A DNA stretch of 64,000 bases from positions 47,658 through 111,657 of the forward strand of contig JBFMCL010000009.1 of the NCBI GenBank assembly GCA_040754395.1, written 5' to 3'. The notes below the pieces were generated by a model. The model did not search any database, had not been told where the DNA came from, and saw only the letters and a program-made list of their open reading frames with translations. Below, piece by piece: positions 26,262 to 35,757 of this stretch. Within the stretch, counting starts at the first letter, position 1. Each line of letters begins with the position of its first letter. The DNA comes from Nitrospirota bacterium. Its GTDB lineage: Bacteria > Nitrospirota > Thermodesulfovibrionia > Thermodesulfovibrionales > SM23-35. A program made the position numbers and the translations under genes.

Positions 26262-27149
26262 TTGCTTACAGTCTTTTTACAATTTCTTTTTTCAGGTCTT
26301 ACCGTCGGGGCAGTGTATGCCCTGGTCGGAATAGGTTTCAATATTACCTACAATGCTACGTCCATCATCAATCTTGCGCAGGGCGAGTTTGTTGTGATTG
26401 GCGGACTCATGATGTGGTTTTTTTACATATCACTGAAACTCCCTTTTTTCGTATCGGTCGCACTTACCATCTTTACTGCGGGGGTTGTCGGGCTTTTGAT
26501 GGAAAGGCTGACGATCAAACCCCTGAAAAATCCGGATTTACTGTTGATGATTATGATTACCATTGCGGTTTCGATCGTGTTGCGCGGTATCCTGATGTTC
26601 AGCTTCGGCAAGGAGCCCTATGTGTACCCTGCTTTTACGGAGGGAGAACCTTTGAATATTTCAGGGGCCATTATCCAGCAACAGGCGCTCTGGGTCGTGG
26701 GCATTACAGGTTTCTGCATCGTGCTGCTGTTTCTCTTCTTTAAAAAGACGATGATGGGAAAAGCAATGCTTGCCTGTGCGGTGAATCCTACTGCAGCGAA
26801 ACTTGTCGGTATCAATGTGTCGCAGATGGTCATGCTGTCTTTTATATTGAGTGCCATCGTCGGCGCAATCGGGGGCATGGCGATAACTCCCATTTCTCTT
26901 ATGGAGTATGACAAGGGCCCTATGCTTGCGGTAAAAGGGTTTTGTGCGGCAATAATGGGAGGCCTCGGCAGCAACAGGGGGGCTGTGCTCGGCGGATTTA
27001 TCATCGGTGTGCTCGAATCCATGACCGCAGGGTATCTGCATTCCGGATCGAAGGATGCAGTTGCTCTGGTTATTCTCCTGATGATTCTCTTCTTCAAACC
27101 TTCCGGATTATTTGTCAGTAAAACCATGCTCCAGCTGAGAAAGTTTTAG
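26262..27149 (+). CDS. livH: Branched-chain amino-acid ABC transporter, permease LivH
   Basis: Inner-membrane permease, about 295 residues from the TTG at 26262, with eight or so hydrophobic segments and the LivH family blocks GAVYALVGIGFNITYNATSI and the GGLGSNRGAVLGG loop that contacts the ATPase. The frame is open back to a TTG at 26205, but a stable hairpin covers that region, so the later TTG with AGGGAA upstream is preferred. There is no ATG start near the conserved N-terminus. Confidence 0.92.
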   Translation: MLTVFLQFLFSGLTVGAVYALVGIGFNITYNATSIINLAQGEFVVIGGLMMWFFYISLKLPFFVSVALTIFTAGVVGLLMERLTIKPLKNPDLLLMIMITIAVSIVLRGILMFSFGKEPYVYPAFTEGEPLNISGAIIQQQALWVVGITGFCIVLLFLFFKKTMMGKAMLACAVNPTAAKLVGINVSQMVMLSFILSAIVGAIGGMAITPISLMEYDKGPMLAVKGFCAAIMGGLGSNRGAVLGGFIIGVLESMTAGYLHSGSKDAVALVILLMILFFKPSGLFVSKTMLQLRKF

Positions 27150-27238
27150 CCCGTGCAGCATTCTTGTCTGCAGAAGGCGCAAAGGACAAAAAATAGCTCC
27201 CTTTACCATGGGGAGAGGAGGGAAGTAAGGATTTACAG

Positions 27239-28189
27239 ATGAAAAAAGAGGATGTGTTGTCCTTGCTGGTTCTTGTCCTGCTCTTTGTTCTGTTTCCTCT
27301 CCTCTCGAACAGCTCATATACACTGACCATAGGGATATTTGCAGGAATAAATTCCCTGGTGGCGATAGGCTTATGCATCCTTATGGGATATGCAGGACAG
27401 GTCTCTTTGGGCCAGGCAGGGTTTTATGGCATCGGTGCATACGTCTCCTCGATATTGAGCCTGCATGCAGGGCTTCCGGTGATACTCAGCGCGGTCTGCG
27501 GAATGATCGTTGCTGCCTTCGCCGCGGTGATACTTGCAGTCCCTGCCCTGAGGTTGAAAGGGCATTACCTTGCAGTAGCCACTCTTGGCTTTGGAGAAAT
27601 AATTTACATTATCCTGAATGAATGGGGCCCGGGTGGTCCTTCAGGGTTCGGGGATATCCCGCATGTCAGTGTCCTTGGCTATACCCTGGTTTCAACAGAA
27701 GAGTATTTTTATCTGATATGGGTTCTTGTGACGGCAGTAATGTTCTTCTCTATCAATCTCATCAAATCAAGAACCGGCAGGGCGTTGAGAGCCATACATG
27801 ACAGCGAACTGGCATGCAATGCCATGGGGCTGAATGTCACCGCGATTAAAATAAAGGTGTTTATCCTGAGTGCGGTATACGCGTCTCTGGCCGGGAGTCT
27901 TTATGCACATTATGTGACATTTATCAGCCCGAGCAGTTTTTCATTGTTTTACTCTATCCTGGTGCTTATGATGGTGATCGTTGGAGGGATTACAAATCTG
28001 TGGGGGGCGATAATCGGCGCGGTGGTGATTACTGTACTGCCGGAGCTCCTGAGAAAATTTGAGGAACTGGATGTGCTTGTGTACGGTCTGATTTTGACGC
28101 TGACCCTGATGTTTTTCAGAAAAGGTCTGGTTCCCCTCATAGCTGAAAAACTAAAGAAATTCAGAGGTCCCGCTGTTGCTGAGCATTAA
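27239..28189 (+). CDS. livM: Branched-chain amino-acid ABC transporter, permease LivM
   Basis: A 316-residue permease with the family segments GYAGQVSLGQAGFYGIGAYV and GGITNLWGAIIGAVV. It pairs with LivH to form the channel. Its 3' end overlaps livG by 14 bases. The ATG at 27239 is used; 89 bases separate it from livH. Confidence 0.93.
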   Translation: MKKEDVLSLLVLVLLFVLFPLLSNSSYTLTIGIFAGINSLVAIGLCILMGYAGQVSLGQAGFYGIGAYVSSILSLHAGLPVILSAVCGMIVAAFAAVILAVPALRLKGHYLAVATLGFGEIIYIILNEWGPGGPSGFGDIPHVSVLGYTLVSTEEYFYLIWVLVTAVMFFSINLIKSRTGRALRAIHDSELACNAMGLNVTAIKIKVFILSAVYASLAGSLYAHYVTFISPSSFSLFYSILVLMMVIVGGITNLWGAIIGAVVITVLPELLRKFEELDVLVYGLILTLTLMFFRKGLVPLIAEKLKKFRGPAVAEH

Positions 28190-28964
28190 AGAGGTTTGGA
28201 AAAATTTCGGGGGGCTCATGGCCCTGAGAAATGTCAGTGTTGATGTCACACGGGGAGATATTAAAGCGCTCATAGGACCGAATGGCGCAGGAAAGACAAC
28301 ACTGCTCAATATTGTGAGCGGGGTTCATCAGCCCGATAAGGGCGAAGTAGTATTTCAGGGCGAGAGAATCGTTAACCTGCCGACCTCAAAGATTGCCAGA
28401 AAAGGTATCTCACGTACCTTTCAGCATGTTGAACTGTTCGGCAACATGACTGTGATCGAGAATATCATGGTCGGCCGGTATTCGAAAACCAAGGCCGGGT
28501 TCTTCTCGTCAGGGTTTAAACTTCCTTCCGTCCTGAGGGAAGAGAAAGAAATTCTTCGAAAAAGTGAAGAGGTGCTTGAGTATGTCAATCTTGGTCACAG
28601 AAAAGACGAGGTCGCTTCCAATCTCCCGATCGGGGAGCAGAGGATTCTTGAAATTGGAAGGGCTTTAGCCACGGAACCGAGGCTTGTCCTGCTTGACGAA
28701 CCTGCCGCGGGGTTGAATATTAAGGAAACGAGCGACCTTGGAAAGATAATAAAAAGAATAAGGGATGAGCTGAAGATAACCGTGGTTCTTGTCGAACATG
28801 ACATGGAACTTGTAATGAAAATAAGCGACTCAATCACTGTCCTCAACTTCGGTGAAGTGATTGCCGAAGGCACACCCCTCGAAATACAGAGAAACCCGGA
28901 TGTCATTGTTGCATATCTTGGAGAGGAGGAAGAGGTGCAGAAAGGGTATAATGCTCATACTTAA
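28176..28964 (+). CDS. livG: Branched-chain amino-acid ABC transporter, ATPase LivG
   Basis: A 262-residue ABC ATPase: Walker A GPNGAGKTT near residue 36, signature region NLPIGEQRILEIGRAL (a LivG-type departure from LSGGQ), Walker B LVLLDEPAAGLN. The start is a TTG at 28176 inside the end of livM, with 14 bases of overlap; its own end overlaps livF by 14 bases, so the operon is tightly coupled. Confidence 0.93.
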   Translation: MLSIKEVWKNFGGLMALRNVSVDVTRGDIKALIGPNGAGKTTLLNIVSGVHQPDKGEVVFQGERIVNLPTSKIARKGISRTFQHVELFGNMTVIENIMVGRYSKTKAGFFSSGFKLPSVLREEKEILRKSEEVLEYVNLGHRKDEVASNLPIGEQRILEIGRALATEPRLVLLDEPAAGLNIKETSDLGKIIKRIRDELKITVVLVEHDMELVMKISDSITVLNFGEVIAEGTPLEIQRNPDVIVAYLGEEEEVQKGYNAHT

Positions 28965-29685
28965 GAATGTCGATGTCTACTATGGCAAGATACACACCAT
29001 TAAGAGGGTTTCTCTCCATGTAAACAAGGGAGAGATCGTAACGCTTATCGGGAGTAACGGAGCAGGAAAAACAACCCTTCTGCATACTATATCCGGCCTT
29101 ATCAGGGCAAGCAGCGGAAGTCTGGTATTTGATGGTCTTGATATCTCGAAACAAAACCCGGATGTCATAGTAAAAAAAGGGATATCACATGTCCCCGAGG
29201 GCCGGCTTGTATTTAAACCCCTGAGCACTGAGGACAATCTGTTGCTCGGCTCTTTTCACTGGCATTCACTGAAGAATCGCGCAAAAGTCAGGGATGATAT
29301 AGAGATGATCTACACGGTGTTTCCCATCCTGAAGAAACGGAGGAAACAGCTGGCCGGGACACTTTCAGGCGGAGAGCAGCAAATGCTCTCTATCGGACGT
29401 GCGCTCATGGCACGGCCGAGGGTTCTTCTTCTTGATGAACCGAGCATGGGACTTGCACCGATAGTAATAAAGGAGATATTCAGGCACATTATCGAGTTAC
29501 GGGATACCTATGGTCTTACGGTGCTTCTGGTGGAGCAGAACGCACGGAGTGCCCTGAGAATCGCGAACACAGGGTATGTTCTTGAGACCGGGAGAATTAT
29601 ACTCCAGGGCCCTGCAGAAGACCTCCTATTGAACAGAGATGTCCAGAGAGCCTACTTAGGCAGGGATGTAGATTACACTATCTGA
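28951..29685 (+). CDS. livF: Branched-chain amino-acid ABC transporter, ATPase LivF
   Basis: A 244-residue ABC ATPase with GSNGAGKTT, the classical LSGGEQQML signature and LLLDEPSMGLAP. The ATG at 28951 gives the LivF N-terminus (LILKNVDVYYG); the frame is open further up inside livG but that is not family-like. It completes the five-gene liv operon. The next gene, a third PaaK, starts 24 bases later and is probably in the same transcript. Confidence 0.93.
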   Translation: MLILKNVDVYYGKIHTIKRVSLHVNKGEIVTLIGSNGAGKTTLLHTISGLIRASSGSLVFDGLDISKQNPDVIVKKGISHVPEGRLVFKPLSTEDNLLLGSFHWHSLKNRAKVRDDIEMIYTVFPILKKRRKQLAGTLSGGEQQMLSIGRALMARPRVLLLDEPSMGLAPIVIKEIFRHIIELRDTYGLTVLLVEQNARSALRIANTGYVLETGRIILQGPAEDLLLNRDVQRAYLGRDVDYTI

Positions 29686-29709
29686 TTCTAAACTAGACGG
29701 AGGATGTGT

Positions 29710-31008
29710 ATGTACTGGGAAGGAGAAAGAGAATGCATCAGCAGAGAATCTCTCAGGCAGTTGCAGCTCGAGAGACTTCAGGCCACGGTGTTACGGGTGT
29801 ACAAAAATGTTCCTTTTTACAGGAAGAAGTTCGAGAAGATGGGAATTGATCCTGACGCCTTCCGCTCGCTTGAAGACCTGAGTAAGCTTCCCTATACCTC
29901 AAAAGATGATTTGAGGCTGAGCTATCCCTATGGAATGTTTGCAGTTCCCATGCGCGAGGTGGTGAGGGTTCAGACGTCTTCCGGCACAACCGGTATGCCG
30001 ACAGCTGTAGGGTACACGCGGAATGACATAAAGAACTGGTCTAACCTTGCGGCAAGAATTCTTGCGGCAGGCGGGGTTAATCAAAATGATATCGTTCAGA
30101 TTGCCTTTGATTACGGACTTTTTACCGGGGCATTGGGTCTTCATTATGGCGCGGAACGCATCGGGGCATCGGTTATTCCTATCTCGAGCGTAAATACAAA
30201 GCGGCAGATTAAAATAATGCAGGATTTCAAGACGACTGCACTCATGTGTACTCCGAGTTATGCCCTCGCAATAGCTGATACCATCATGGAGATGGAAATC
30301 AATGTCAATTCTCTCTCCCTGAAATACGGCCTGTTCGGAGCAGAACCGTGGTCGGAAGCAATGCGGAATGAACTGCAGGGGAAGCTTAAAGTCATCGCGA
30401 CTGACAATTATGGCCTGAGTGAAGTTATGAGTCCGGGAGTGGCCGGGGAATGTCAGGAGCGCAAAGGCCTCCATATCAATGAGGATCATTTCCTTGTCGA
30501 GGTTGTGGATCCGGAGACACTCGAACCCCTGCCTGAAGGACAACACGGCGAACTCGTCATCACGACGCTCACAAAAGAGGCGTTTCCCGTAATACGGTTC
30601 AGAACCAGGGATCTGACAAGCCTCATCACTGAACCCTGTCCGTGCGGAAGGACATTCGTGAGAATGGATAAGGTTATGGGACGTACCGATGACATGATCA
30701 AAATACGGGGGGTTACTGTTTTTCCTTCTCAGATCGAATCCGTATTGTTTGAGATTGAAGGAACAGAGCCTCATTATCAGATCATTATCGACAGGAAGAC
30801 TGCGGTTGACGAATTGACTGTTCTTGTCGAGGTGTCCGAGTCCATATTTTTCGATCAGGTCAGGAAACAGAGGGATTTCATTGACCGGATCAAATCGAGA
30901 CTTGCATCAGAGCTCGGCATATCTGTGGAAGTCAAACCTGTTGAGAAACAGACACTCGGGAGGTTTGAGGGAAAGGCAAAGAGGGTCATAGACAACAGGC
31001 CGCTGTGA
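29710..31008 (+). CDS. paaK: Phenylacetate-CoA ligase family protein (copy 3)
   Basis: A 432-residue PaaK-type ligase with [23 protein letters not shown] and [13 protein letters not shown] motifs and the CPCGRTFVR cysteine pair. It resembles copy 1 more than copy 2. The ATG at 29710 gives GGAGG a 6-base spacing; ATG 29704 is the alternative. Placed straight after livF, it suggests that the transported substrate is, or is turned into, an aryl- or acyl-acetate that this ligase activates. Confidence 0.92.
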   Translation: MYWEGERECISRESLRQLQLERLQATVLRVYKNVPFYRKKFEKMGIDPDAFRSLEDLSKLPYTSKDDLRLSYPYGMFAVPMREVVRVQTSSGTTGMPTAVGYTRNDIKNWSNLAARILAAGGVNQNDIVQIAFDYGLFTGALGLHYGAERIGASVIPISSVNTKRQIKIMQDFKTTALMCTPSYALAIADTIMEMEINVNSLSLKYGLFGAEPWSEAMRNELQGKLKVIATDNYGLSEVMSPGVAGECQERKGLHINEDHFLVEVVDPETLEPLPEGQHGELVITTLTKEAFPVIRFRTRDLTSLITEPCPCGRTFVRMDKVMGRTDDMIKIRGVTVFPSQIESVLFEIEGTEPHYQIIIDRKTAVDELTVLVEVSESIFFDQVRKQRDFIDRIKSRLASELGISVEVKPVEKQTLGRFEGKAKRVIDNRPL

Positions 31009-31096
31009 CATGAAAAAAATGATGAATAAAAATGTTTAAAAAAAATAGCGATTATGCTATTCTGTCCCATTATTTTAGACAAAGGAGGGTAGTATT

Positions 31097-32497
31097 ATGA
31101 GGAGAAAGTGTTTCGCTGCAGTATTGCTGTTGTTGCTGGGGGGTATTTTTTTGGTTTCTGATGCATCTGCTGAAATGACCTTTAATTACGGTGCGTCAGA
31201 AAGGATCAGGCAGGAAATATGGGATAATGTGATCGACTTAAAAACACTGCCTCAATCAAATAGTCTTTACGACAGAAATTTTTTCCGCTTCAAGACGTCT
31301 CTCTGGGGCAGCGTAGACTTCAATAAGGACACCAGTGCATATCTCAAGCTTACCAGTGAAGTGTATCTCAACCTGGGGCCCTATAAGTATCCAAGCGACA
31401 AAAGGGGGCATTTCACGTCACTTGATGAAAATGAGATGGTTGTCGACAATCTGTATGTTAAGGCGAACAATGTTTTTGGTCTCCCGGTCGATCTGAAAAT
31501 TGGAAGGCAGGATTTTCTGGGACCGGATATGTATGGAGAGGGATTTCTGATCGCTGACGGAAACCCGAATGACGGTTCGAGGACGTTCTATTTTAATGCG
31601 GCAAAGGCAAAATGGAAAATCAACGAGAATCATAATGTGGATTTCGTGTATATCACGAACCAGTTCCAGGACAGATATCTGCCGGCATGGCGCTCGGCCA
31701 TTGAGAACAGCGCAACTTACTTGGACAAGAAGAGGATACTGAACACCTCTGACGAACAGGCTTTTGTCCTGTATGGCAGAGACAAACTCAGTGAAAACCT
31801 GAATCTTGAGCCGTATTATATTTTCAAGAAAGAGGAAAAGCATCCTATCGGACCTCCAACGCCTGATCTCGATCTGAATACCCTCGGAGCACGGGCGGTA
31901 TATCAAATGGCTCCATGGACGATGGGAGGCGAATTTGCATACCAGTTCGGAGAATATGACGGGGGGAGAGACAGGGCCGGATACGGAGGATATATCTTTG
32001 GAAAGCGCAAGTTTGCGGATATGAAACTGAAACCCGAGCTTGAGCTCCGTTTTGTGTATCTGTCAGGCGATGATCCCGGCACTTCCAAAAACGAAAATTG
32101 GGACCCTCTGTTTTCAAGGAATCCTTACTGGAATGAGCTCCTTATCTATACCCAGATATTTGAAGTAATGACGGATTCTGCGGGGATTCCCGGTTACTGG
32201 ACAAATCTCCAGCTGTACATGGCAAAAGTAAACATGGAACTGACACCGGACACAAAACTGGCGCTCTCGTATCAGTACTTCAGAGCAAACGAGCAGGCAA
32301 ATCCTGTACCCAGTAGAAGGGCGATGTTCGACGATGGCTATGAGAGGGGACATCTGCCAACATTCTTTCTCACCCACAAATTCAATAAGAATATCGATGC
32401 ATTTTTCCAGTATGAGTATTTTATTCCCGGTGATTTCTATGCCGACAGCGCGAAAAACGCCCAATTCCTGAGGTGGCAGCTCCAGTTCAAGATCTAA
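31097..32497 (+). CDS. Outer-membrane porin of the alginate-export (AlgE-like) type
   Basis: A 466-residue beta-barrel protein with a signal peptide (residues 1-26, cut after ASA) and a mature chain full of alternating aromatic/polar strands, ending in the outer-membrane consensus LRWQLQFKI. The body with DLKIGRQDFLGPDMYGEGFL matches the alginate_exp family, which in many non-alginate bacteria serves as a general porin for organic acids. It follows the ligase gene by 88 bases with GGAGG ahead of its ATG. An import role for the island's substrates is inference. Confidence 0.85.
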   Translation: MRRKCFAAVLLLLLGGIFLVSDASAEMTFNYGASERIRQEIWDNVIDLKTLPQSNSLYDRNFFRFKTSLWGSVDFNKDTSAYLKLTSEVYLNLGPYKYPSDKRGHFTSLDENEMVVDNLYVKANNVFGLPVDLKIGRQDFLGPDMYGEGFLIADGNPNDGSRTFYFNAAKAKWKINENHNVDFVYITNQFQDRYLPAWRSAIENSATYLDKKRILNTSDEQAFVLYGRDKLSENLNLEPYYIFKKEEKHPIGPPTPDLDLNTLGARAVYQMAPWTMGGEFAYQFGEYDGGRDRAGYGGYIFGKRKFADMKLKPELELRFVYLSGDDPGTSKNENWDPLFSRNPYWNELLIYTQIFEVMTDSAGIPGYWTNLQLYMAKVNMELTPDTKLALSYQYFRANEQANPVPSRRAMFDDGYERGHLPTFFLTHKFNKNIDAFFQYEYFIPGDFYADSAKNAQFLRWQLQFKI

Positions 32498-32530
32498 AGG
32501 AACACAGGGCAATTAGCCTCGTTGTACCAA

Positions 32531-32574
32531 GGGATGTGATAGTCACCTGCCGTGCAGGCAGGCTATCACATCCC
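32531..32574. terminator. Bidirectional terminator hairpin after the porin gene
   Basis: GGGATGTGATAG (32531-32542) pairs perfectly with CTATCACATCCC (32563-32574), and an inner CCTGC/GCAGG stem sits at 32546-32558. The outer right arm abuts the stop codon of the convergent HAD phosphatase gene. There is no long T run, but the position between convergent genes fits a terminator. Confidence 0.7.
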
Positions 32575-33098
32575 TATATAATCCAGAGAGCCGCTTCAAA
32601 GATGTCTTTCGCAATCAAATCGGGCCTGGTCTTGAGTTCCCGAAAGTGCTTTTTGCCGTGACCTGTCAAAACATACACTGAACCGGCTCCCGCACCGCAT
32701 GCCATTTCAACGTCGTGAGGATGATCTCCTATCACATAGGAACTGCGCAAGTCCAGTTTGTGTGTTTTTTCGGCGTTTTTTACGAAATATACACTGGGTT
32801 TTCTGCAAAAACAGTTTTCCTCTTTCCTGTGCGGGCAATAAAAAACTTCCCTTATATGGATGCCATGACTGTCAAGTACGCGGAGGTAGTGTGCATTGAA
32901 TTCCAGGAAGATCTCCTCGGTGAAGGCATTCCCCCCGATTCCGGACTGGTTGGTGACGATGAAGAGGATGAAGCGTAGCTGCAGGATCTTTAAAGCCTCG
33001 ATCGAACGGGGGATAAAGACTAACCTGTCCGGAGAAAACAGATCTCCTACGTCTTCATTGATCGTACCATCTCTGTCCAAAAATATCGCGCTATGCAT
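32574..33098 (-). CDS. HAD-family bisphosphate phosphatase (GmhB-like)
   Basis: A 174-residue HAD phosphatase of the histidinol-phosphatase/D,D-heptose-1,7-bisphosphate phosphatase group. FLDRDGTINED holds the nucleophile Asp and DxD pattern; TNQSGI and the zinc-loop cysteine/histidine set CPHRKEENCFCRKP follow, then GDHPHDVEMA. The ATG at 33098 gives the family N-terminus. GmhB acts in LPS heptose synthesis, but no other heptose genes are near. It is flanked by the porin (convergent) and the broken symporter (upstream). Confidence 0.88.
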   Translation of the reverse strand: MHSAIFLDRDGTINEDVGDLFSPDRLVFIPRSIEALKILQLRFILFIVTNQSGIGGNAFTEEIFLEFNAHYLRVLDSHGIHIREVFYCPHRKEENCFCRKPSVYFVKNAEKTHKLDLRSSYVIGDHPHDVEMACGAGAGSVYVLTGHGKKHFRELKTRPDLIAKDIFEAALWII

Positions 33099-33230
33099 CC
33101 CTGTACCTTGGTGCAAAATTCACCTTTATTCTGATTCCGGCGATTAGCCCCTCAGACGTTCGATAAACGTGAAACATTCAAGGCCGATGGCATTCTCATT
33201 TTTCCTCACAGGAAAAAACCTCTCTCTATG

Positions 33231-34715
33231 TTATATCTCCCTTGGATAACGGAGAGTGGCAACCATATCCTGAACCTCTTTCGGGGGTTCCTTGGTGAAT
33301 TTTGAAGTGATATATGTGACGACAAAATTGATTGCCATTCCTATTGTACCAATCCCCTCGGGTGAAATGCCCCATAACCAGTTCTCGGGTTTGTTCATTT
33401 CCGGGCTGACAAATTTGAAATAGATGATGTATGCAGCGGTGAAGATTATGCCGCTCAGCATCCCTAAAATGGCTCCTTTCTTTGTTGTTTTCTTCCAGAA
33501 GATGCCCATGATGATGACGGGAAAGAACGAAGACGCTGCAAGCCCAAATGCAAAAGCGACTACCTGCGCAACAAATCCAGGTGGATGAATGCCCAGATAT
33601 CCTGCTACAATAACCGCCAGCGCGGCTGCAATACGCGCCCATATCAGTTCCACCTTTTCGGAAGTCCTCGGTGCAATCACATTTTTTATGAGGTCGTGTG
33701 ATATGGCCGAGGAAATTACGAGCAGCAGGCCGGCGGCTGTTAAAAGCGCAGCTGCCAACCCTCCCGCTGCTACCAATGCAATTACCCAGGCAGGAAGTTT
33801 GGCGATTTCAGGATTTGCCAGAACTATAATGTCATTGTCGATGTAAAGCTCATTTTTACTTTTCTCGACGGGTGTCGCATCTGTCTTAACCACTCTCTCT
33901 CCGTATTGGCCTATGACCGGTTTTCCCTGTGGATCTTTGACAAATTCCACCTTTCCCTTAAAGGCGCTCCCGGGTGCATACTGGATCTTCCCGTCACCAT
34001 TTTTATCTTTCCAGGCAAACAGTCCTGTCTTTTCCCAGTTCTTAAACCAGCTGGGAGCTTCAGTATAGGTTTTGTTATTCAGGGTCTGGATCATATTGAG
34101 TCTGGCAAAGGAAGCAGCTGCCGGTGCGGTAGTGTACAGAATTGCGATAAAGAGCAGTGCCCATCCTGCTGATGCCCTTGCACCGCGAATTGTTGGGGTT
34201 GTGAAGAAGCGGATAACAATATGAGGCAACCCGGCTGTCCCTACCATGAGGACAAAGGTTATCATGAACACATCGATCATGCTTTTGGATCCACGTCCGG
34301 TATATGCAGGAAAGCCGAGTTCTTTTTGGATATTGTTCAGTTTGTCCAACAGATACCCGCTACCCGTATTCAGCAGGCTCATTCCGTTTTCACTGAGAGA
34401 GCTTCCGAATCCCATTTGCGGGACGGGATTTCCTGTGAGCATGATTGAGATGAATATGGCAGGAATCAGGTATGCGGTAATCAGAACGCAGTACTGTGCA
34501 ACCTGCGTGTAGGTAATGCCCTTCATGCCGCCAAGAACGGCGTAGAAAAAAACAATGGCCATTCCGACCATCAGGTACATTGCACCGTCTCTTCCGAGGA
34601 ATGAAATCATTCCCGCCATTGAAATGAACGAGGCAGCAGACATGAAGTCCGCGCCTGTTGCCATGCCGTTCAGCACGGGATGGACCTGTTTTGCAGCAAC
34701 ATAAAATTCACCTGC
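33231..34715 (-). pseudogene. Sodium:solute (acetate-type) symporter, truncated at the 5' end and internally deleted
   Basis: Recognisable ActP-like symporter sequence (NGMATGADFMSAASFISMAG, GGMKGITYTQVAQYCVLI). The longest frame from a start codon begins at a GTG at 34676, but coding similarity continues upstream in frame through EFYVAAKQVHPVLNG to about 34712 before a TGA at 34722-34724, so the true N-terminus and first helix are gone. A second loss lies near 34565-34575, where AMYLM runs directly into VGMAIVFFYAVLGG: family members have roughly 80 residues (two to three helices) between these blocks. A hydrophilic insert rich in Lys, Gly and Asp (middle of the protein) is normal for this branch. 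A functional carrier is unlikely. Confidence 0.8.
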
Positions 34716-35474
34716 GACATGTCAAAAGATATGATTACTCTCACACCTGCCGGAGAGATTCTTTACAAACAGGCAAAACACGTTCTTGCTCACTATATAG
34801 ACATTGAAAAACGGATTGCGAAAATAACAGGGACGATAAAAGGAGGAATAACTGTCGGTGCAAGCACAACAATAGGGAACTATGTTCTTCCCCGCATTAT
34901 TACTGATTTCAAGCTGAGGTATCCAAGAATCAAGATCACCATGCTGGTAACAAATACGAAAAGAATAGAAGAACTCCTGTCTTCGCAATTGATTGATTTC
35001 GCTCTTGTTGAAGGAGAGATATCCAAGACGACTTTGAAGGCGGAGCCGATTATTTCTGACGAACTTGTTCCGATTGTATCGTCGTTTCATCCGTTGGCAA
35101 GAAAAAAGACGGTTTCAATCCTTGATATAACAAGAGAACCCTTTATTCTCAGAGAAGAAGGATCGGGGACAAGACAGAAAATAGAGGAATTCTTTGCGCT
35201 CTATGGTATTAATACGAACAATCTGTATGTCACTCTTACTCTGGGAAGCACCGAGTCTATAAAAAAAGCTGTTGAACGGGGGGCAGGTATGTCTGTTGTG
35301 TCCAAGTGGGCAGTGAGGAAAGAAATACAGGATGGAAAAATCCATGCGTTTTCACTAAGGGAAGGAAATATTGTAAGGGATTTTTCTCTTATTGTGTTTT
35401 CCAGAAAGAATCTTCCGGTCGCCACTGAGGAGTTCCTGCTGTTCGTGAAGAAGTACCCTCATGAAGACCTCTGA
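34680..35474 (+). pseudogene. LysR-family regulator lacking its DNA-binding domain
   Basis: The effector-binding domain of a LysR regulator (CysB/CysL-like) is intact: TVGASTTIGNYVLPRIITDF, ILREEGSGTRQKIEEFF, STESIKKAVERGAGMSVVS. But similarity begins only at ITLTPAGEIL, the end of the linker helix; the roughly 60-residue helix-turn-helix is absent. The first 13 codons of this frame are just antisense of the symporter remnant. The break coincides (about 34713-34722) with the break in the divergent symporter, as one deletion would produce. It could still be translated from the ATG at 34719, but could not bind DNA in the usual way. Confidence 0.8.
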
Positions 35475-35516
35475 TAATATCTTGACATCTGTTTGACGAA
35501 TCTGTTAATAATATTC

Positions 35517-35588
35517 ATGCATTCGTTCTGTTTCTCATATATTCTCTTTACCTTTTGGTGCGGCTTTTTCTTTAGGCCGTCTGCCTGA
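35517..35588 (+). CDS. Putative phenylalanine-rich leader peptide upstream of the DAHP synthase
   Basis: A 23-codon frame, ATG at 35517 and TGA at 35586, encodes seven phenylalanines (codons 4, 6, 11, 13, 17, 18, 19), one tyrosine (8) and one tryptophan (14). This aromatic load is what leader peptides of the pheA/pheST type show. It lies ahead of two intrinsic terminators and then the aromatic-pathway gene. The three consecutive Phe codons (35565-35573) sit in the loop of a CGGC/GCCG hairpin (35561-35564 with 35576-35579). No good ribosome site precedes the ATG; TTG 35493 in frame is an alternative. TTGACA at 35482-35487 could place a transcription start close to the ATG. Confidence 0.65.
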   Translation: MHSFCFSYILFTFWCGFFFRPSA

Positions 35589-35642
35589 GGGAATGGTCGA
35601 TTGTGAGAGATAGACGGAACTGACACAAAAGATCAACCAGGA

Positions 35643-35678
35643 GCCGAGGGTAGACGGAAAGTAACCCCGGCTTTTTTT
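35643..35678 (+). terminator. Intrinsic terminator 1 in the DAHP synthase leader
   Basis: GCCG-a-GGGT (35643-35651) pairs with ACCCCGGC (35664-35671), one bulged A, followed by seven Ts (35672-35678). It lies 55 bases after the leader-peptide stop. AGACGG in its loop (35652-35657) and at 35612-35617 are both complementary to CCGTCT at 35577-35582 in the leader coding region, giving competing pairings. Confidence 0.75.
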
Positions 35679-35700
35679 ATTGTATGTACAGAAATATAAG

Positions 35701-35725
35701 GGCCGGAAGAACTCTCCGGCCTTTT
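35701..35725 (+). terminator. Intrinsic terminator 2 in the DAHP synthase leader
   Basis: GGCCGGA (35701-35707), loop AGAACTC, TCCGGCC (35715-35721), then a T run. It ends about 18 bases before the AAGGAG ribosome site of the gene. Its 5' arm (GCCGG) is complementary to the 3' arm of terminator 1 (CCGGC), so the two hairpins can exclude each other. Confidence 0.8.
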
Positions 35726-35757
35726 TGGTTTCCGGGCATGGAAAAGGAGAGGGCAAA

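Noticed and set aside
35517..35725. T-box riboswitch before the DAHP synthase
   Set aside because: No AGGGTGGNACCGCG-type T-box sequence or specifier-loop layout is visible; the leader peptide with terminators explains the region better.
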